DNA from: Pseudomonas sp. URMO17WK12:I11
Lineage (GTDB): Bacteria; Pseudomonadota; Gammaproteobacteria; Pseudomonadales; Pseudomonadaceae
Assembly (NCBI RefSeq): GCF_007677725.1
Contig: NZ_VEDF01000004.1
Coordinates: 434,001 to 498,000, forward strand
Reading direction: 5' to 3'
DNA length: 64,000 bases
Part shown: piece by piece, positions 54,693 to 64,000 of the stretch
How positions within the stretch are numbered: the first letter of the stretch is position 1
How the letters are laid out: the number at the start of each line of letters is the position of its first letter
Made by a program: the position numbers and the translations under genes
The notes under the pieces: generated by a model
Database searches by the model: none
What the model was told of the DNA's origin: nothing
Seen by the model: the letters and a program-made list of their open reading frames with translations, nothing else

Positions 54693-56050
54693 CCATGACT
54701 TCCTTCGGCCCGGCCAACCGCATTGCGCGCACGGCCGAAACCCACCCGCTGACCTGGCGCCTGCGCGATGATGGCGAGCCGGTCTGGCTGGCCGAGTACC
54801 AGTCCAAGAACGGCTATGTCGCCGCTCGCAAGGCCCTGGCCGAGATGTCGAGCGACGACATCGTGCAAAGCGTCAAGGATTCCGGCCTCAAGGGCCGCGG
54901 CGGTGCCGGCTTCCCCACGGGCGTGAAGTGGGGCCTGATGCCCAAAGATGAATCCATGAACATCCGCTACCTGCTGTGCAACGCGGATGAAATGGAGCCC
55001 AACACCTGGAAGGACCGCATGCTGATGGAGCAACAGCCCCATCTGCTGATCGAAGGCATGCTGATCAGCGCCCGCGCGCTGAAGGCCTATCGTGGCTACA
55101 TCTTCCTGCGTGGCGAGTACACCACGGCGGCGAAGAACCTCAACCGTGCCATCGACGAAGCCAAGGCTGCCGGCCTGCTGGGCAAGAACATCCTGGGCAG
55201 CGGTTTCGATTTCGAACTGTTCGTGCACACTGGTGCCGGGCGCTACATCTGCGGTGAAGAAACCGCACTGATCAACTCGCTCGAAGGCCGCCGAGCCAAC
55301 CCGCGCTCCAAGCCGCCCTTCCCGGCCGCCGTGGGCGTGTGGGGCAAGCCGACCTGCGTGAACAACGTCGAGACCCTGTGCAACGTGCCGGCCATCGTCG
55401 CCAATGGCAACGACTGGTACAAGTCGCTGGCCCGCGAAGGCAGCGAAGACCACGGCACCAAGTTGATGGGCTTCTCCGGCAAGGTGAAGAACCCGGGCTT
55501 GTGGGAACTGCCGTTCGGCGTCACCGCCCGCGAGCTGTTCGAAGACTACGCCGGTGGCATGCGCGACGGCTTCAAGCTCAAGTGCTGGCAACCAGGCGGT
55601 GCCGGTACCGGTTTCCTGCTGCCCGAGCACCTCGACGCGCAGATGTACGCCGGTGGCATCGCCAAGGTCGGCACGCGCATGGGTACGGGCCTGGCCATGG
55701 CCGTGGACGACAGCGTCAGCATGGTTTCGCTGCTGCGCAACATGGAGGAGTTCTTCGCCCGCGAGTCGTGCGGCTGGTGTACGCCTTGCCGTGACGGCCT
55801 GCCATGGAGCGTGAAGATGCTGCGCGCGCTGGAAAACCGCCAGGGCCGCGCCGAAGACATCGAGACGCTGCTGGGCCTGGTCAACTTCCTCGGCCCGGGC
55901 CGCACGTTCTGCGCGCACGCCCCCGGTGCCGTCGAGCCACTGGGCAGTGCCATCAAGTACTTCCGCGCCGAATTCGAGGCCGGTGTCGCACCCGCTGGCG
56001 CTGACACCCTGCGCCCGAACCTGGCGAACCCGATTGTGGTAGGCGCATAA
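54689..56050 (+). CDS. nuoF: NADH-quinone oxidoreductase subunit F
   Basis: A 453-residue subunit that binds NADH, FMN and cluster N3. The glycine-rich [13 protein letters not shown] (near residue 70) binds the nucleotide, and [12 protein letters not shown] lies near residue 185. The N3 ligands are in [11 protein letters not shown] plus a later cysteine. It is the electron entry point of complex I. A 132-bp gap before nuoG is the largest inside the operon apart from that before nuoCD. Confidence 0.97.
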   Translation: MTMTSFGPANRIARTAETHPLTWRLRDDGEPVWLAEYQSKNGYVAARKALAEMSSDDIVQSVKDSGLKGRGGAGFPTGVKWGLMPKDESMNIRYLLCNADEMEPNTWKDRMLMEQQPHLLIEGMLISARALKAYRGYIFLRGEYTTAAKNLNRAIDEAKAAGLLGKNILGSGFDFELFVHTGAGRYICGEETALINSLEGRRANPRSKPPFPAAVGVWGKPTCVNNVETLCNVPAIVANGNDWYKSLAREGSEDHGTKLMGFSGKVKNPGLWELPFGVTARELFEDYAGGMRDGFKLKCWQPGGAGTGFLLPEHLDAQMYAGGIAKVGTRMGTGLAMAVDDSVSMVSLLRNMEEFFARESCGWCTPCRDGLPWSVKMLRALENRQGRAEDIETLLGLVNFLGPGRTFCAHAPGAVEPLGSAIKYFRAEFEAGVAPAGADTLRPNLANPIVVGA

Positions 56051-56182
56051 CAAGATTGACCGCGGGTGGTCCGTGCCACCCGCCAGCCTGCCGGCCGGCC
56101 CGCATGATGCGCGGCGTGCCGCAGGTGTACCGATTTCCATTAGCCACGCCCGCTCACGCGGGCCAACGAAGAACTTTGAACA

Positions 56183-58894
56183 ATGGCCACTATCCACGTA
56201 GACGGCAAAGCGCTCGAAGTCAACGGTGCAGACAACCTGTTACAGGCCTGTCTGTCGCTCGGCCTCGACATCCCCTATTTCTGCTGGCACCCGGCGCTCG
56301 GTAGCGTCGGCGCCTGCCGGCAGTGTGCGGTCAAGCAGTACACCGACGAGAACGACACCCGCGGTCGTATCGTCATGTCCTGCATGACCCCTGCCTCCGA
56401 CGGCACCTGGATCTCCATCGACGACGATGAGTCCAAGGCGTTTCGCGCCAGTGTCGTCGAGTGGCTGATGACCAACCACCCGCACGATTGCCCAGTGTGC
56501 GAAGAAGGCGGTCACTGCCACCTGCAGGACATGACGGTAATGACCGGCCACAACGAGCGCCGCTACCGTTTCACCAAGCGTACCCACCAGAACCAGGACC
56601 TCGGCCCCTTCATCGCGCACGAGATGAACCGTTGCATCGCCTGTTACCGCTGCGTGCGGTACTACAAGGACTATGCCGGTGGTACCGACCTGGGCGTGTA
56701 TGGCGCCCATGACAACGTGTACTTCGGTCGCGTCGAAGACGGCGTGCTGGAAAGCGAATTTTCCGGCAACCTGACCGAGGTCTGCCCGACTGGCGTGTTC
56801 ACCGACAAGACTCACTCCGAGCGCTACAACCGCAAGTGGGACATGCAGTTCGCGCCAAGCATCTGCCATGGCTGCTCCAGCGGCTGCAACATCAGCCCCG
56901 GTGAGCGCTACGGCGAACTGCGCCGCATCGAGAACCGCTTCAACGGCTCGGTCAACCAGTATTTCCTGTGCGACCGCGGCCGCTTCGGCTATGGCTATGT
57001 CAACCGCAGCGACCGCCCACGTCAGCCGCAACTCGATGGCAGCAAACTGAGCGTCGATGCTGCCCTGGACAAAGCTGCCGATCTGTTGCGCGGCCGTACC
57101 ATCGTCGGTATCGGCTCGCCGCGCGCCAGCCTCGAAAGCAACTACGGCCTGCGTGAACTGGTCGGCGCCGACTATTTCTACAGCGGTATGGAAGCCGGAG
57201 AACTGGCCCGCGTGCGCCTGGCCCTGGACGTGCTGAACAACAGCCCGCTGCCAGTGCCGACCCTGCGCGACATCGAAGATCATGACGCGGTGTTCGTGCT
57301 CGGTGAAGACCTGACCCAGACCGCGGCCCGCGTCGCCCTGGCCGTGCGCCAGGCGACCAAGGGCAAGGCCGAGGCCATGGCCGAGGCCATGAAGGTACAG
57401 CCATGGCTCGACGCCGCGGTCAAGAACATCGGCCAGCACGCGCTGTACCCGCTGTTCATCGCCTCGCTGGCTGAAACCAAGCTCGACGACGTGGCTGAAG
57501 AATGCGTGCATGCAGCGCCTGCTGACCTGGCCCGCATCGGCTTCGCCGTCGCCAACGCAATCGACCCGAGCGCCCCAGCGGTCGAGGGCCTGGACGCCGA
57601 GGCCCAGGCCCTGGCCCAGCGCATCGCCGATGCCTTGGTCGCGGCCAAGCGCCCGCTGATCATCGCCGGCACCTCGCTGGCCGACCCGGCCCTGATCGAG
57701 GCGGCCGCCAACATCGCCAAGGCGCTGAAACTGCGCGCCAAGGACGGCTCGCTGAGCCTGGTGGTGCCCGAGGCCAACAGCCTGGGCATGGCCATGTTCG
57801 GTGGCGATTCGGTCGATGCTGCGCTGGACGCGGTGATCAGCGGCAAGGCCGACGCCATCGTCGTGCTGGAAAACGACTTGTATGCCCGCGTCCCGGCTGC
57901 CAAGGTCGACGCAGCACTGGCCGCGGCCAAGGTGGTGATCGTCGCCGATCACTCGCGCACTGCTACCGTCGAGCGCGCCCATCTGGTGCTGCCAGCGGCT
58001 TCGTTCGCCGAGGGCGACGGTACTTTGGTCAGCCAGGAAGGCCGTGCCCAGCGCTTCTTCCAGGTGTTCGACCCGCAGTACCTGGACAGCAGCATCCTGG
58101 TCCACGAAGGCTGGCGCTGGATGCACGCGGTGCGTGCCACCCTGCTCAACAAGCCGGTCGACTGGACCCAGCTGGACCACGTCACCAGCGCCTGCGCCCA
58201 GGTGGCCGAGCAATTGTCCGGCATCGTCAATGCCGCACCGAGCGCTGCCTTCCGCATCAAGGGCCTGAAGCTTGCCCGCGAGCCGCTGCGCTACTCCGGG
58301 CGCACGGCCATGCGCGCCAACATCAGCGTGCACGAACCGCGCACGCCGCAGGACAAGGACACCGCCTTCGCCTTCTCCATGGAAGGTTATTCAGGGTCGG
58401 CCGAACCGCGCCAACAGGTGCCGTTCGCCTGGTCGCCCGGCTGGAACTCGCCACAAGCCTGGAACAAGTTTCAGGATGAGGTCGGTGGCCATCTGCGTGC
58501 CGGCGATCCAGGTGTACGCCTGATCGAATCGCAAGGCGACCGCCTGAACTGGTTCACCGCCATTCCGGGTGCCTTCAACCCGGCGCGAGGCACCTGGACC
58601 GCCGTGCCGTTCTTCCACCTGTTCGGCAGCGAGGAAAGCTCCTCGCGCGCAGCGCCGGTGCAAGAGCGTATCCCGGCTGCCTACGTAGCCCTGGCCAAGT
58701 CCGAAGCCGACCGTCTGGGGGTCAACGAGGGTGCCCTGTTGAGCCTGAACGTAGGCGGCGTGGCCTTGCGCTTGCCGCTGCGCATCAATGAAGAACTGGG
58801 CGCGGGCCTGGTTGCCCTGCCCAAAGGCCTGGCCGGCATCCCACCGGCCATCTTCGGAGCATCCGTCGAAGGTCTGCAGGAGGCAGCACAATGA
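56183..58894 (+). CDS. nuoG: NADH-quinone oxidoreductase subunit G
   Basis: A 903-residue Fe-S subunit. An N-terminal 2Fe-2S domain has C-R-Q-C-A-V-K, and a His/Cys cluster site [14 protein letters not shown] follows. Two more cysteine groups are [10 protein letters not shown] and C-H-G-C-S-S-G-C-N, then a molybdopterin-oxidoreductase-like domain fills the remaining 600 residues. It channels electrons from NuoF towards NuoI. Its stop overlaps nuoH by 4 nt. Confidence 0.97.
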   Translation: MATIHVDGKALEVNGADNLLQACLSLGLDIPYFCWHPALGSVGACRQCAVKQYTDENDTRGRIVMSCMTPASDGTWISIDDDESKAFRASVVEWLMTNHPHDCPVCEEGGHCHLQDMTVMTGHNERRYRFTKRTHQNQDLGPFIAHEMNRCIACYRCVRYYKDYAGGTDLGVYGAHDNVYFGRVEDGVLESEFSGNLTEVCPTGVFTDKTHSERYNRKWDMQFAPSICHGCSSGCNISPGERYGELRRIENRFNGSVNQYFLCDRGRFGYGYVNRSDRPRQPQLDGSKLSVDAALDKAADLLRGRTIVGIGSPRASLESNYGLRELVGADYFYSGMEAGELARVRLALDVLNNSPLPVPTLRDIEDHDAVFVLGEDLTQTAARVALAVRQATKGKAEAMAEAMKVQPWLDAAVKNIGQHALYPLFIASLAETKLDDVAEECVHAAPADLARIGFAVANAIDPSAPAVEGLDAEAQALAQRIADALVAAKRPLIIAGTSLADPALIEAAANIAKALKLRAKDGSLSLVVPEANSLGMAMFGGDSVDAALDAVISGKADAIVVLENDLYARVPAAKVDAALAAAKVVIVADHSRTATVERAHLVLPAASFAEGDGTLVSQEGRAQRFFQVFDPQYLDSSILVHEGWRWMHAVRATLLNKPVDWTQLDHVTSACAQVAEQLSGIVNAAPSAAFRIKGLKLAREPLRYSGRTAMRANISVHEPRTPQDKDTAFAFSMEGYSGSAEPRQQVPFAWSPGWNSPQAWNKFQDEVGGHLRAGDPGVRLIESQGDRLNWFTAIPGAFNPARGTWTAVPFFHLFGSEESSSRAAPVQERIPAAYVALAKSEADRLGVNEGALLSLNVGGVALRLPLRINEELGAGLVALPKGLAGIPPAIFGASVEGLQEAAQ

Positions 58895-59898
58895 GCTGGT
58901 TCACCCCCGAAGTGATCGATGTGATCCTCACCGTGGTCCGGGCCATCGTGGTCCTGCTCGCGGTAGTGGTCTGCGGCGCGCTGCTCAGCTTCGTCGAGCG
59001 GCGCCTGCTGGGCTGGTGGCAGGACCGTTATGGTCCGAACCGCGTGGGCCCATTCGGCATGTTCCAGATCGCCGCCGACATGCTGAAGATGTTCTTCAAG
59101 GAAGACTGGAACCCGCCTTTCGTCGATCGCATGATCTTCACCCTGGCGCCGGTCGTGGCCATGAGTGCTCTGCTGATCGCGTTCTGCGTCATTCCGATCA
59201 CCCCGCTCTGGGGTGTGGCAGACCTCAACATCGGCCTGCTGTTCTTCTTCGCCATGGCGGGGCTGTCGGTGTATGCCGTGCTGTTCGCCGGCTGGTCGTC
59301 GAACAACAAGTACGCCTTGCTGGGCAGCTTGCGTGCCTCGGCCCAGACCGTGTCGTACGAAGTGTTCCTGGGCTTGGCGCTGATGGGCGTGGTGGTGCAG
59401 GTCGGTTCGTTCAACATGCGCGACATCGTTGAATACCAGGCGCAGAACCTGTGGTTCATCATTCCGCAGTTCTTCGGCTTCTGCACCTTCTTCATCGCCG
59501 GCGTGGCCGTGACTCACCGTCACCCTTTCGACCAACCGGAAGCGGAGCAGGAACTGGCCGACGGTTACCACATCGAGTATGCCGGCATGAAATGGGGCAT
59601 GTTCTTCGTCGGTGAGTACATCGGCATCATCCTCATCTCGGCGCTGCTGGTGACCCTGTTCTTCGGCGGCTGGCACGGACCGTTCGGCATTCTGCCGCAA
59701 CTGTCGTTCCTGTGGTTCGCTTTGAAGACCGCGTTCTTCATCATGCTGTTCATCCTGCTGCGTGCCTCGATTCCGCGCCCGCGCTATGACCAGGTGATGG
59801 ACTTCAGCTGGAAGTTCTGCCTGCCGCTGACCCTGATCAATTTGCTGGTGACCGCTGCGATCGTGCTTTACAACACGCCAGCCGTCGCGGCCCAGTGA
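58891..59898 (+). CDS. nuoH: NADH-quinone oxidoreductase subunit H
   Basis: A 335-residue membrane subunit with about eight helices. The conserved motifs are [18 protein letters not shown] near residue 35 and [10 protein letters not shown] near residue 210. It forms the quinone tunnel with NuoB/NuoD and links redox chemistry to proton pumping. GGAGG precedes the ATG inside the end of nuoG. Confidence 0.97.
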   Translation: MSWFTPEVIDVILTVVRAIVVLLAVVVCGALLSFVERRLLGWWQDRYGPNRVGPFGMFQIAADMLKMFFKEDWNPPFVDRMIFTLAPVVAMSALLIAFCVIPITPLWGVADLNIGLLFFFAMAGLSVYAVLFAGWSSNNKYALLGSLRASAQTVSYEVFLGLALMGVVVQVGSFNMRDIVEYQAQNLWFIIPQFFGFCTFFIAGVAVTHRHPFDQPEAEQELADGYHIEYAGMKWGMFFVGEYIGIILISALLVTLFFGGWHGPFGILPQLSFLWFALKTAFFIMLFILLRASIPRPRYDQVMDFSWKFCLPLTLINLLVTAAIVLYNTPAVAAQ

Positions 59899-59909
59899 GG
59901 ATTTGACCC

Positions 59910-60458
59910 ATGTTCAAGTATATCGGCGACATCGTTAAGGGCACCGGCACCCAGCTGCGCAGCCTGGCGATGGTGTTCTCCCACGGGTTCCGCAAGCGCG
60001 ACACCCTGCAATACCCTGAAGAACCCGTGTACCTGCCACCGCGGTATCGCGGGCGCATCGTCCTCACCCGCGACCCCGATGGCGAAGAGCGCTGCGTGGC
60101 GTGCAACCTCTGTGCAGTGGCCTGCCCGGTCGGTTGCATTTCCCTGCAAAAGGCGGAAACCGACGACGGCCGCTGGTACCCGGAGTTCTTCCGCATCAAC
60201 TTCTCGCGCTGCATCTTCTGCGGCCTGTGTGAAGAAGCGTGCCCGACCACCGCGATCCAGCTGACTCCGGATTTCGAAATGGCCGAGTTCAAGCGTCAGG
60301 ACCTGGTGTACGAGAAGGAAGATCTGCTGATCTCCGGCCCCGGCAAGAACCCTGACTACAACTTCTACCGTGTTGCGGGTATGGCGATCGCTGGCAAGCC
60401 CAAGGGCGCTGCGCAGAACGAGGCCGAGCCGATCAACGTGAAGAGCTTGCTCCCATAA
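59910..60458 (+). CDS. nuoI: NADH-quinone oxidoreductase subunit I
   Basis: A 182-residue peripheral subunit with two 4Fe-4S ferredoxin motifs for clusters N6a and N6b: [12 protein letters not shown] and [12 protein letters not shown]. It passes electrons from NuoG to NuoB. It starts 11 nt after nuoH. Confidence 0.97.
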   Translation: MFKYIGDIVKGTGTQLRSLAMVFSHGFRKRDTLQYPEEPVYLPPRYRGRIVLTRDPDGEERCVACNLCAVACPVGCISLQKAETDDGRWYPEFFRINFSRCIFCGLCEEACPTTAIQLTPDFEMAEFKRQDLVYEKEDLLISGPGKNPDYNFYRVAGMAIAGKPKGAAQNEAEPINVKSLLP

Positions 60459-60468
60459 GGACAGAAAG

Positions 60469-60969
60469 ATGGAATTCGCTTTCTACTTCGCATCCGGGAT
60501 CGCCGTGGTCTCCACCCTGCGGGTGGTAACCGGCACCAACCCCGTGCACGCCTTGCTGTACTTGATCATCTCGCTGATTTCGGTCGCGATGATCTTCTTC
60601 GCCCTGGGAGCGCCGTTCGCCGGCGCCCTGGAAGTGATCGCCTACGCCGGCGCCATCATGGTGCTGTTCGTGTTCGTGGTGATGATGCTCAACCTGGGGC
60701 CGGCCTCGGTGGCCCAGGAACGCGGCTGGCTCAAGCCGGGGATCTGGGCCGGGCCGGTCGTGCTCGCCGCCCTGCTGTTGCTGGAGCTGCTGTACGTGCT
60801 GTTCGTCAGCCCCAGCGGTGCCGCCATCAGCGGTACTACTGTCACCCCCAAGGAAGTGGGTATCAGCCTGTTCGGCCCCTACCTGCTGGTGGTCGAACTG
60901 GCGTCGATGCTGCTGCTGGCCGCGGCCGTCACTGCCTTCCACCTGGGCCGCAACGAGGCGAAGGAGTAA
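60469..60969 (+). CDS. nuoJ: NADH-quinone oxidoreductase subunit J
   Basis: A 166-residue membrane subunit with five helices. The conserved A-L-L-Y-L-I-I-S-L segment and the G-A-P-F-A-G-A-L-E-V-I-A-Y-A-G-A-I-M-V-L-F-type helix (the pi-bulge region) are present. It is a central part of the membrane arm. AAGGACAG precedes the ATG. Confidence 0.96.
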   Translation: MEFAFYFASGIAVVSTLRVVTGTNPVHALLYLIISLISVAMIFFALGAPFAGALEVIAYAGAIMVLFVFVVMMLNLGPASVAQERGWLKPGIWAGPVVLAALLLLELLYVLFVSPSGAAISGTTVTPKEVGISLFGPYLLVVELASMLLLAAAVTAFHLGRNEAKE

Positions 60970-60972
60970 ATC

Positions 60973-61281
60973 ATGGGTGCTATCCCTCTCGAACATGGGC
61001 TGGCCGTCGCCGGCGTCCTGTTCTGCTTAGGTCTGGTTGGCCTGATGGTCCGCCGCAACATCCTTTTCGTGCTCATGAGCCTGGAAGTCATGATGAACGC
61101 CGCTGCCCTGGCGTTCATCGTCGCCGGTGCCCGTTGGGTCCAGCCCGACGGCCAGGTGATGTTCATTCTGGTGATTAGCCTCGCAGCCGCCGAAGCCAGT
61201 ATTGGCCTGGCGATCCTGCTGCAGCTGTATCGCCGCTTCCACACTCTCGACATCGATGCTGCCAGTGAGATGCGCGGATGA
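60973..61281 (+). CDS. nuoK: NADH-quinone oxidoreductase subunit K
   Basis: A 102-residue antiporter-like small subunit with three helices. The conserved glutamates are in S-L-E-V-M-M-N-A and A-A-E-A-S-I-G-L. These residues are essential in the proton path of complex I. It lies 3 nt after nuoJ and overlaps nuoL by 4 nt. Confidence 0.97.
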   Translation: MGAIPLEHGLAVAGVLFCLGLVGLMVRRNILFVLMSLEVMMNAAALAFIVAGARWVQPDGQVMFILVISLAAAEASIGLAILLQLYRRFHTLDIDAASEMRG

Positions 61282-63131
61282 ACCTACTCTTCCTGACTTT
61301 CGTCTTCCCCCTGATCGGCTTCCTGCTGCTGTCGTTCTCCCGCGGGCGGTTCTCGGAGAACCTGTCCGCGCTGATCGGCGTCGGCTCGGTCGGCCTGTCG
61401 GCGGCCACCGCCGCCTACGTCATCTGGCAGTTCAACGTCGCGCCGCCTGAAGGCGGGGCTTACAGCCAGTTGCTGTGGCAGTGGATGTCGGTGGACGGCT
61501 TTGCGCCGAACTTCACCCTGTACCTGGACGGCTTGTCGGTAACCATGCTCGGCGTGGTCACCGGGGTGGGCTTCCTGATCCACCTGTTCGCCTCCTGGTA
61601 CATGCGTGGCGAAGCCGGCTACTCGCGCTTCTTCTCGTACACCAACCTGTTCATCGCCAGCATGCTGTTCCTGATCCTGGGCGATAACCTGCTGTTCATC
61701 TACTTCGGCTGGGAAGGGGTTGGCCTGTGCTCGTACCTGTTGATCGGTTTCTACTACAGCAACCGCAACAACGGTAACGCCGCACTCAAGGCGTTCATCG
61801 TCACCCGCATCGGCGACGTGTTCATGGCCATCGGCCTGTTCATCCTGTTCGCCCAGCTCGGCACGCTGAACGTGCAGGAGCTGCTGGTGCTGGCACCGCA
61901 GAAATTCCAGGCCGGTGACACCTGGATGGTCCTGGCAACACTGATGCTGCTCGGTGGTGCGGTCGGTAAGTCGGCCCAGCTGCCGTTGCAGACTTGGCTG
62001 GCCGACGCGATGGCAGGTCCGACCCCGGTTTCGGCCCTGATCCACGCCGCTACCATGGTGACCGCGGGTGTGTACCTGATCGCGCGCACCAACGGGCTGT
62101 TCCTGCTGGCGCCGGACATTCTGCACCTGGTCGGTGTGGTGGGTGGTGTCACGCTGGTGCTGGCTGGCTTCGCCGCGCTGGTGCAGACCGACATCAAGCG
62201 TATTCTCGCCTACTCGACCATGAGCCAGATCGGCTACATGTTCCTGGCCCTGGGCGTCGGCGCCTGGGACGCGGCGATCTTCCACCTGATGACCCACGCC
62301 TTCTTCAAAGCCCTGCTGTTCCTCGCTTCCGGGGCGGTGATCGTCGCCTGCCACCACGAGCAGAACATCTTCAAGATGGGCGGGCTGTGGAAGAAGCTGC
62401 CGCTGGCCTACGCCAGCTTCGTGGTCGGTGGCGCTGCCCTGGCGGCCCTGCCAATCGTGACCGTGGGTTTCTACTCCAAGGACGAGATCCTCTGGGAAGC
62501 CTTCGCCAGCGGCAACAGCGGCTTGCTGTATGCGGGCCTGGTCGGCGCCTTCATGACCTCGCTGTACACCTTCCGCCTGATCTTCATCGCTTTCCATGGC
62601 GAAGCGAAGACCGAAGCCCATGCCGGTCATGGCATCAGTCACTGGCTGCCGTTGGGCGTGCTGATCGTGTTGTCGACCTTTGTCGGTGCCTGGATCACTC
62701 CACCTCTTGCAGGCGTGCTGCCAGAGAGCGCCGGCCACGCCGGTGGCGAGGCCAAGCACGCGCTGGAGATCACCTCCGGTGCCATCGCCATCGCCGGCAT
62801 CCTGCTGGCGGCGATGCTGTTCCTGGGCAAGCGTCGCCTGGTCAGCGCCATCGCCAACAGCGGTATTGGTCGGGTGCTGTCGGCCTGGTGGTTCGCCGCC
62901 TGGGGCTTCGACTGGATCTACGACAAGCTGTTCGTCAAACCTTACCTGCTGATCAGCCACCTCCTGCGCAAGGATCCGGTCGATCGCGGCATCGGCCTGA
63001 TTCCTCGCATGGCTCGCGGCGGCCACCTCGCCATGAGCAAGACCGAGACCGGGCAGCTGCGCTGGTACACCGCTTCGATCGCCGTTGGCGCAGTGCTGGT
63101 ACTCGGCGCTGTGGTAGTGGCTGCGGTATGA
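61278..63131 (+). CDS. nuoL: NADH-quinone oxidoreductase subunit L
   Basis: A 617-residue antiporter-like subunit with about 16 helices, homologous to Mrp antiporters. Typical marks are [14 protein letters not shown] near residue 145 and the [15 protein letters not shown] block near residue 255. A long C-terminal amphipathic helix follows. It pumps protons at the far end of the membrane arm. A 49-nt gap precedes nuoM. Confidence 0.97.
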   Translation: MNLLFLTFVFPLIGFLLLSFSRGRFSENLSALIGVGSVGLSAATAAYVIWQFNVAPPEGGAYSQLLWQWMSVDGFAPNFTLYLDGLSVTMLGVVTGVGFLIHLFASWYMRGEAGYSRFFSYTNLFIASMLFLILGDNLLFIYFGWEGVGLCSYLLIGFYYSNRNNGNAALKAFIVTRIGDVFMAIGLFILFAQLGTLNVQELLVLAPQKFQAGDTWMVLATLMLLGGAVGKSAQLPLQTWLADAMAGPTPVSALIHAATMVTAGVYLIARTNGLFLLAPDILHLVGVVGGVTLVLAGFAALVQTDIKRILAYSTMSQIGYMFLALGVGAWDAAIFHLMTHAFFKALLFLASGAVIVACHHEQNIFKMGGLWKKLPLAYASFVVGGAALAALPIVTVGFYSKDEILWEAFASGNSGLLYAGLVGAFMTSLYTFRLIFIAFHGEAKTEAHAGHGISHWLPLGVLIVLSTFVGAWITPPLAGVLPESAGHAGGEAKHALEITSGAIAIAGILLAAMLFLGKRRLVSAIANSGIGRVLSAWWFAAWGFDWIYDKLFVKPYLLISHLLRKDPVDRGIGLIPRMARGGHLAMSKTETGQLRWYTASIAVGAVLVLGAVVVAAV

Positions 63132-63180
63132 CCATGAACCTTGCGAACCTTGCGACTCTGCGAAAGGAAACGAACCCGTC

Positions 63181-64000
63181 ATGATTTTGCCTTGGCTGAT
63201 CCTGATCCCCTTCATCGGCGGCTTCCTGTGCTGGCTGGGTGAACGCTTCGGCGCCACCTTGCCGCGCTGGATTGCGCTGCTGACCATGTCTCTGCTGCTC
63301 GGTATCGGCCTCTGGCTGTGGGGCACCGGTGACTACACCCTGGCCCCGGCACCGGGTGCCGAGCCTGCCTGGGCACTGGAATACAAAGTCCAGTGGATCC
63401 AGCGCTTCGGTATCAGCATCCACCTGGCCCTGGACGGCCTGTCGCTGCTGATGATCCTGCTCACCGGCCTGCTCGGTGTGCTGTCGGTGCTGTGCTCGTG
63501 GAAGGAAATCCAGCGCCACGTCGGTTTCTTCCACCTCAACCTGATGTGGATCCTCGGCGGCGTGGTCGGGGTGTTCCTGGCGCTGGACCTGTTCCTGTTC
63601 TTCTTCTTCTGGGAAATGATGCTGGTGCCGATGTACTTCCTCATCGCGCTCTGGGGTCACAGCTCGGCAGACGGCAAGAAGACCCGGATCTACGCTGCGA
63701 CCAAGTTCTTCATCTTCACCCAGGCCAGCGGCCTGATCATGTTGGTGGCGATCCTGGGCCTGGTGCTGGTCAACTACACCAACACCGGGGTGATCACCTT
63801 CAACTACAGCGACCTGCTCAAGGCCGAACTGCCAGCTGGCACCGAGTACCTGTTGATGCTCGGCTTCTTCATCGCCTTCGCGGTCAAGCTGCCGGTAGTA
63901 CCGTTCCACTCCTGGCTGCCGGATGCCCACGCCCAGGCGCCGACCGCAGGTTCGGTGGACCTCGCCGGTATCCTGCTGAAGACGGCGGCCTATGGTCTGC
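63181..64000 (+). CDS. nuoM: NADH-quinone oxidoreductase subunit M, partial at the right edge
   Basis: The first 273 codons of NuoM (usually about 510 residues). It starts [11 protein letters not shown]. The conserved glutamate helix [13 protein letters not shown] is near residue 145, and [15 protein letters not shown] appears near residue 240. It is the second antiporter-like pump of complex I. AAAGGAAA lies about 10 nt before the ATG. nuoN should follow outside the window. Confidence 0.96.
   Translation, partial: MILPWLILIPFIGGFLCWLGERFGATLPRWIALLTMSLLLGIGLWLWGTGDYTLAPAPGAEPAWALEYKVQWIQRFGISIHLALDGLSLLMILLTGLLGVLSVLCSWKEIQRHVGFFHLNLMWILGGVVGVFLALDLFLFFFFWEMMLVPMYFLIALWGHSSADGKKTRIYAATKFFIFTQASGLIMLVAILGLVLVNYTNTGVITFNYSDLLKAELPAGTEYLLMLGFFIAFAVKLPVVPFHSWLPDAHAQAPTAGSVDLAGILLKTAAYGL

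Noticed and set aside
56240..58333. A 697-codon minus-strand open frame opposite nuoG and similar ones opposite nuoCD, nuoF and nuoL
   Set aside because: Shadow frames of clearly recognised complex I subunits.

Overview
The window is a chromosomal segment from a Pseudomonas, most likely of the P. putida group. The evidence is the gene order gacA-uvrC-pgsA-tRNA-Gly, a TTG start for gacA, fused nuoCD in a nuoA-to-nuoM operon downstream of aceA, a second EF-G gene, and GC-rich codon use throughout. No database search was possible, so family names rest on motifs, length, synteny and remembered reference sequences.

Region 1 (1-13.1 kb) is a type VI secretion locus. tssA (cut by the left edge) and a vasI-like gene run leftwards. 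Across an AT-rich divergent control region, tssB-tssC-tssE-tssF-tssG-FHA-tssJ-tssK-tssL-hcp run rightwards. tssM, clpV/tssH and vgrG are not in the window and are presumably to the left. Behind hcp is an AT-rich variable stretch: a DUF1963-like gene split by a frameshift at an A7 tract, a PAAR tip gene, and an out-of-frame copy of the membrane tail of TssL fused behind the PAAR gene.

Region 2 (13.1-17.8 kb) is accessory DNA: a tiny basic ORF abutting a repeat protein, a decayed IS66-family remnant, and one 1101-residue protein resembling the VPA1262 family with a phospholipase-D-like HDR motif. It ends at a bidirectional terminator and tRNA-Gly(GCC).

Region 3 (17.8-21.5 kb) is core genome on the minus strand: tRNA-Gly with a clear promoter, pgsA, uvrC, gacA and an XRE-type regulator.

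Region 4 (21.5-36.3 kb) is the most striking part: a tightly packed 14.3-kb alginate-type exopolysaccharide operon with the unusual order algD-alg8-alg44-algK-algE-algI-algJ-algF-algX-algL-algG and no algA. The synthase, c-di-GMP receptor, export and acetylation proteins keep their key residues. The AlgG homologue has lost the DPHD epimerase motif and the AlgL homologue has lost an active-site arginine. The simplest reading is an acetylated, non-epimerised uronan or related polymer, possibly a second alginate-like system that relies on GDP-mannose made elsewhere. A 523-bp AT-rich leader with three different palindromes separates it from the divergent XRE gene.

Region 5 (36.3-48.8 kb) holds housekeeping and transport genes: GNAT acetyltransferase, Pit phosphate transporter, GABA-type permease divergent from a class III aminotransferase, two small unknowns, EF-G 2, a SulP transporter, a secreted S8 protease with an altered Asp motif, and a secretin-N-like periplasmic protein.

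Region 6 (48.8-64 kb) holds aceA (isocitrate lyase) with a long leader and strong terminator, then the NADH dehydrogenase operon nuoA-B-CD-E-F-G-H-I-J-K-L-M, with nuoM cut by the right edge.
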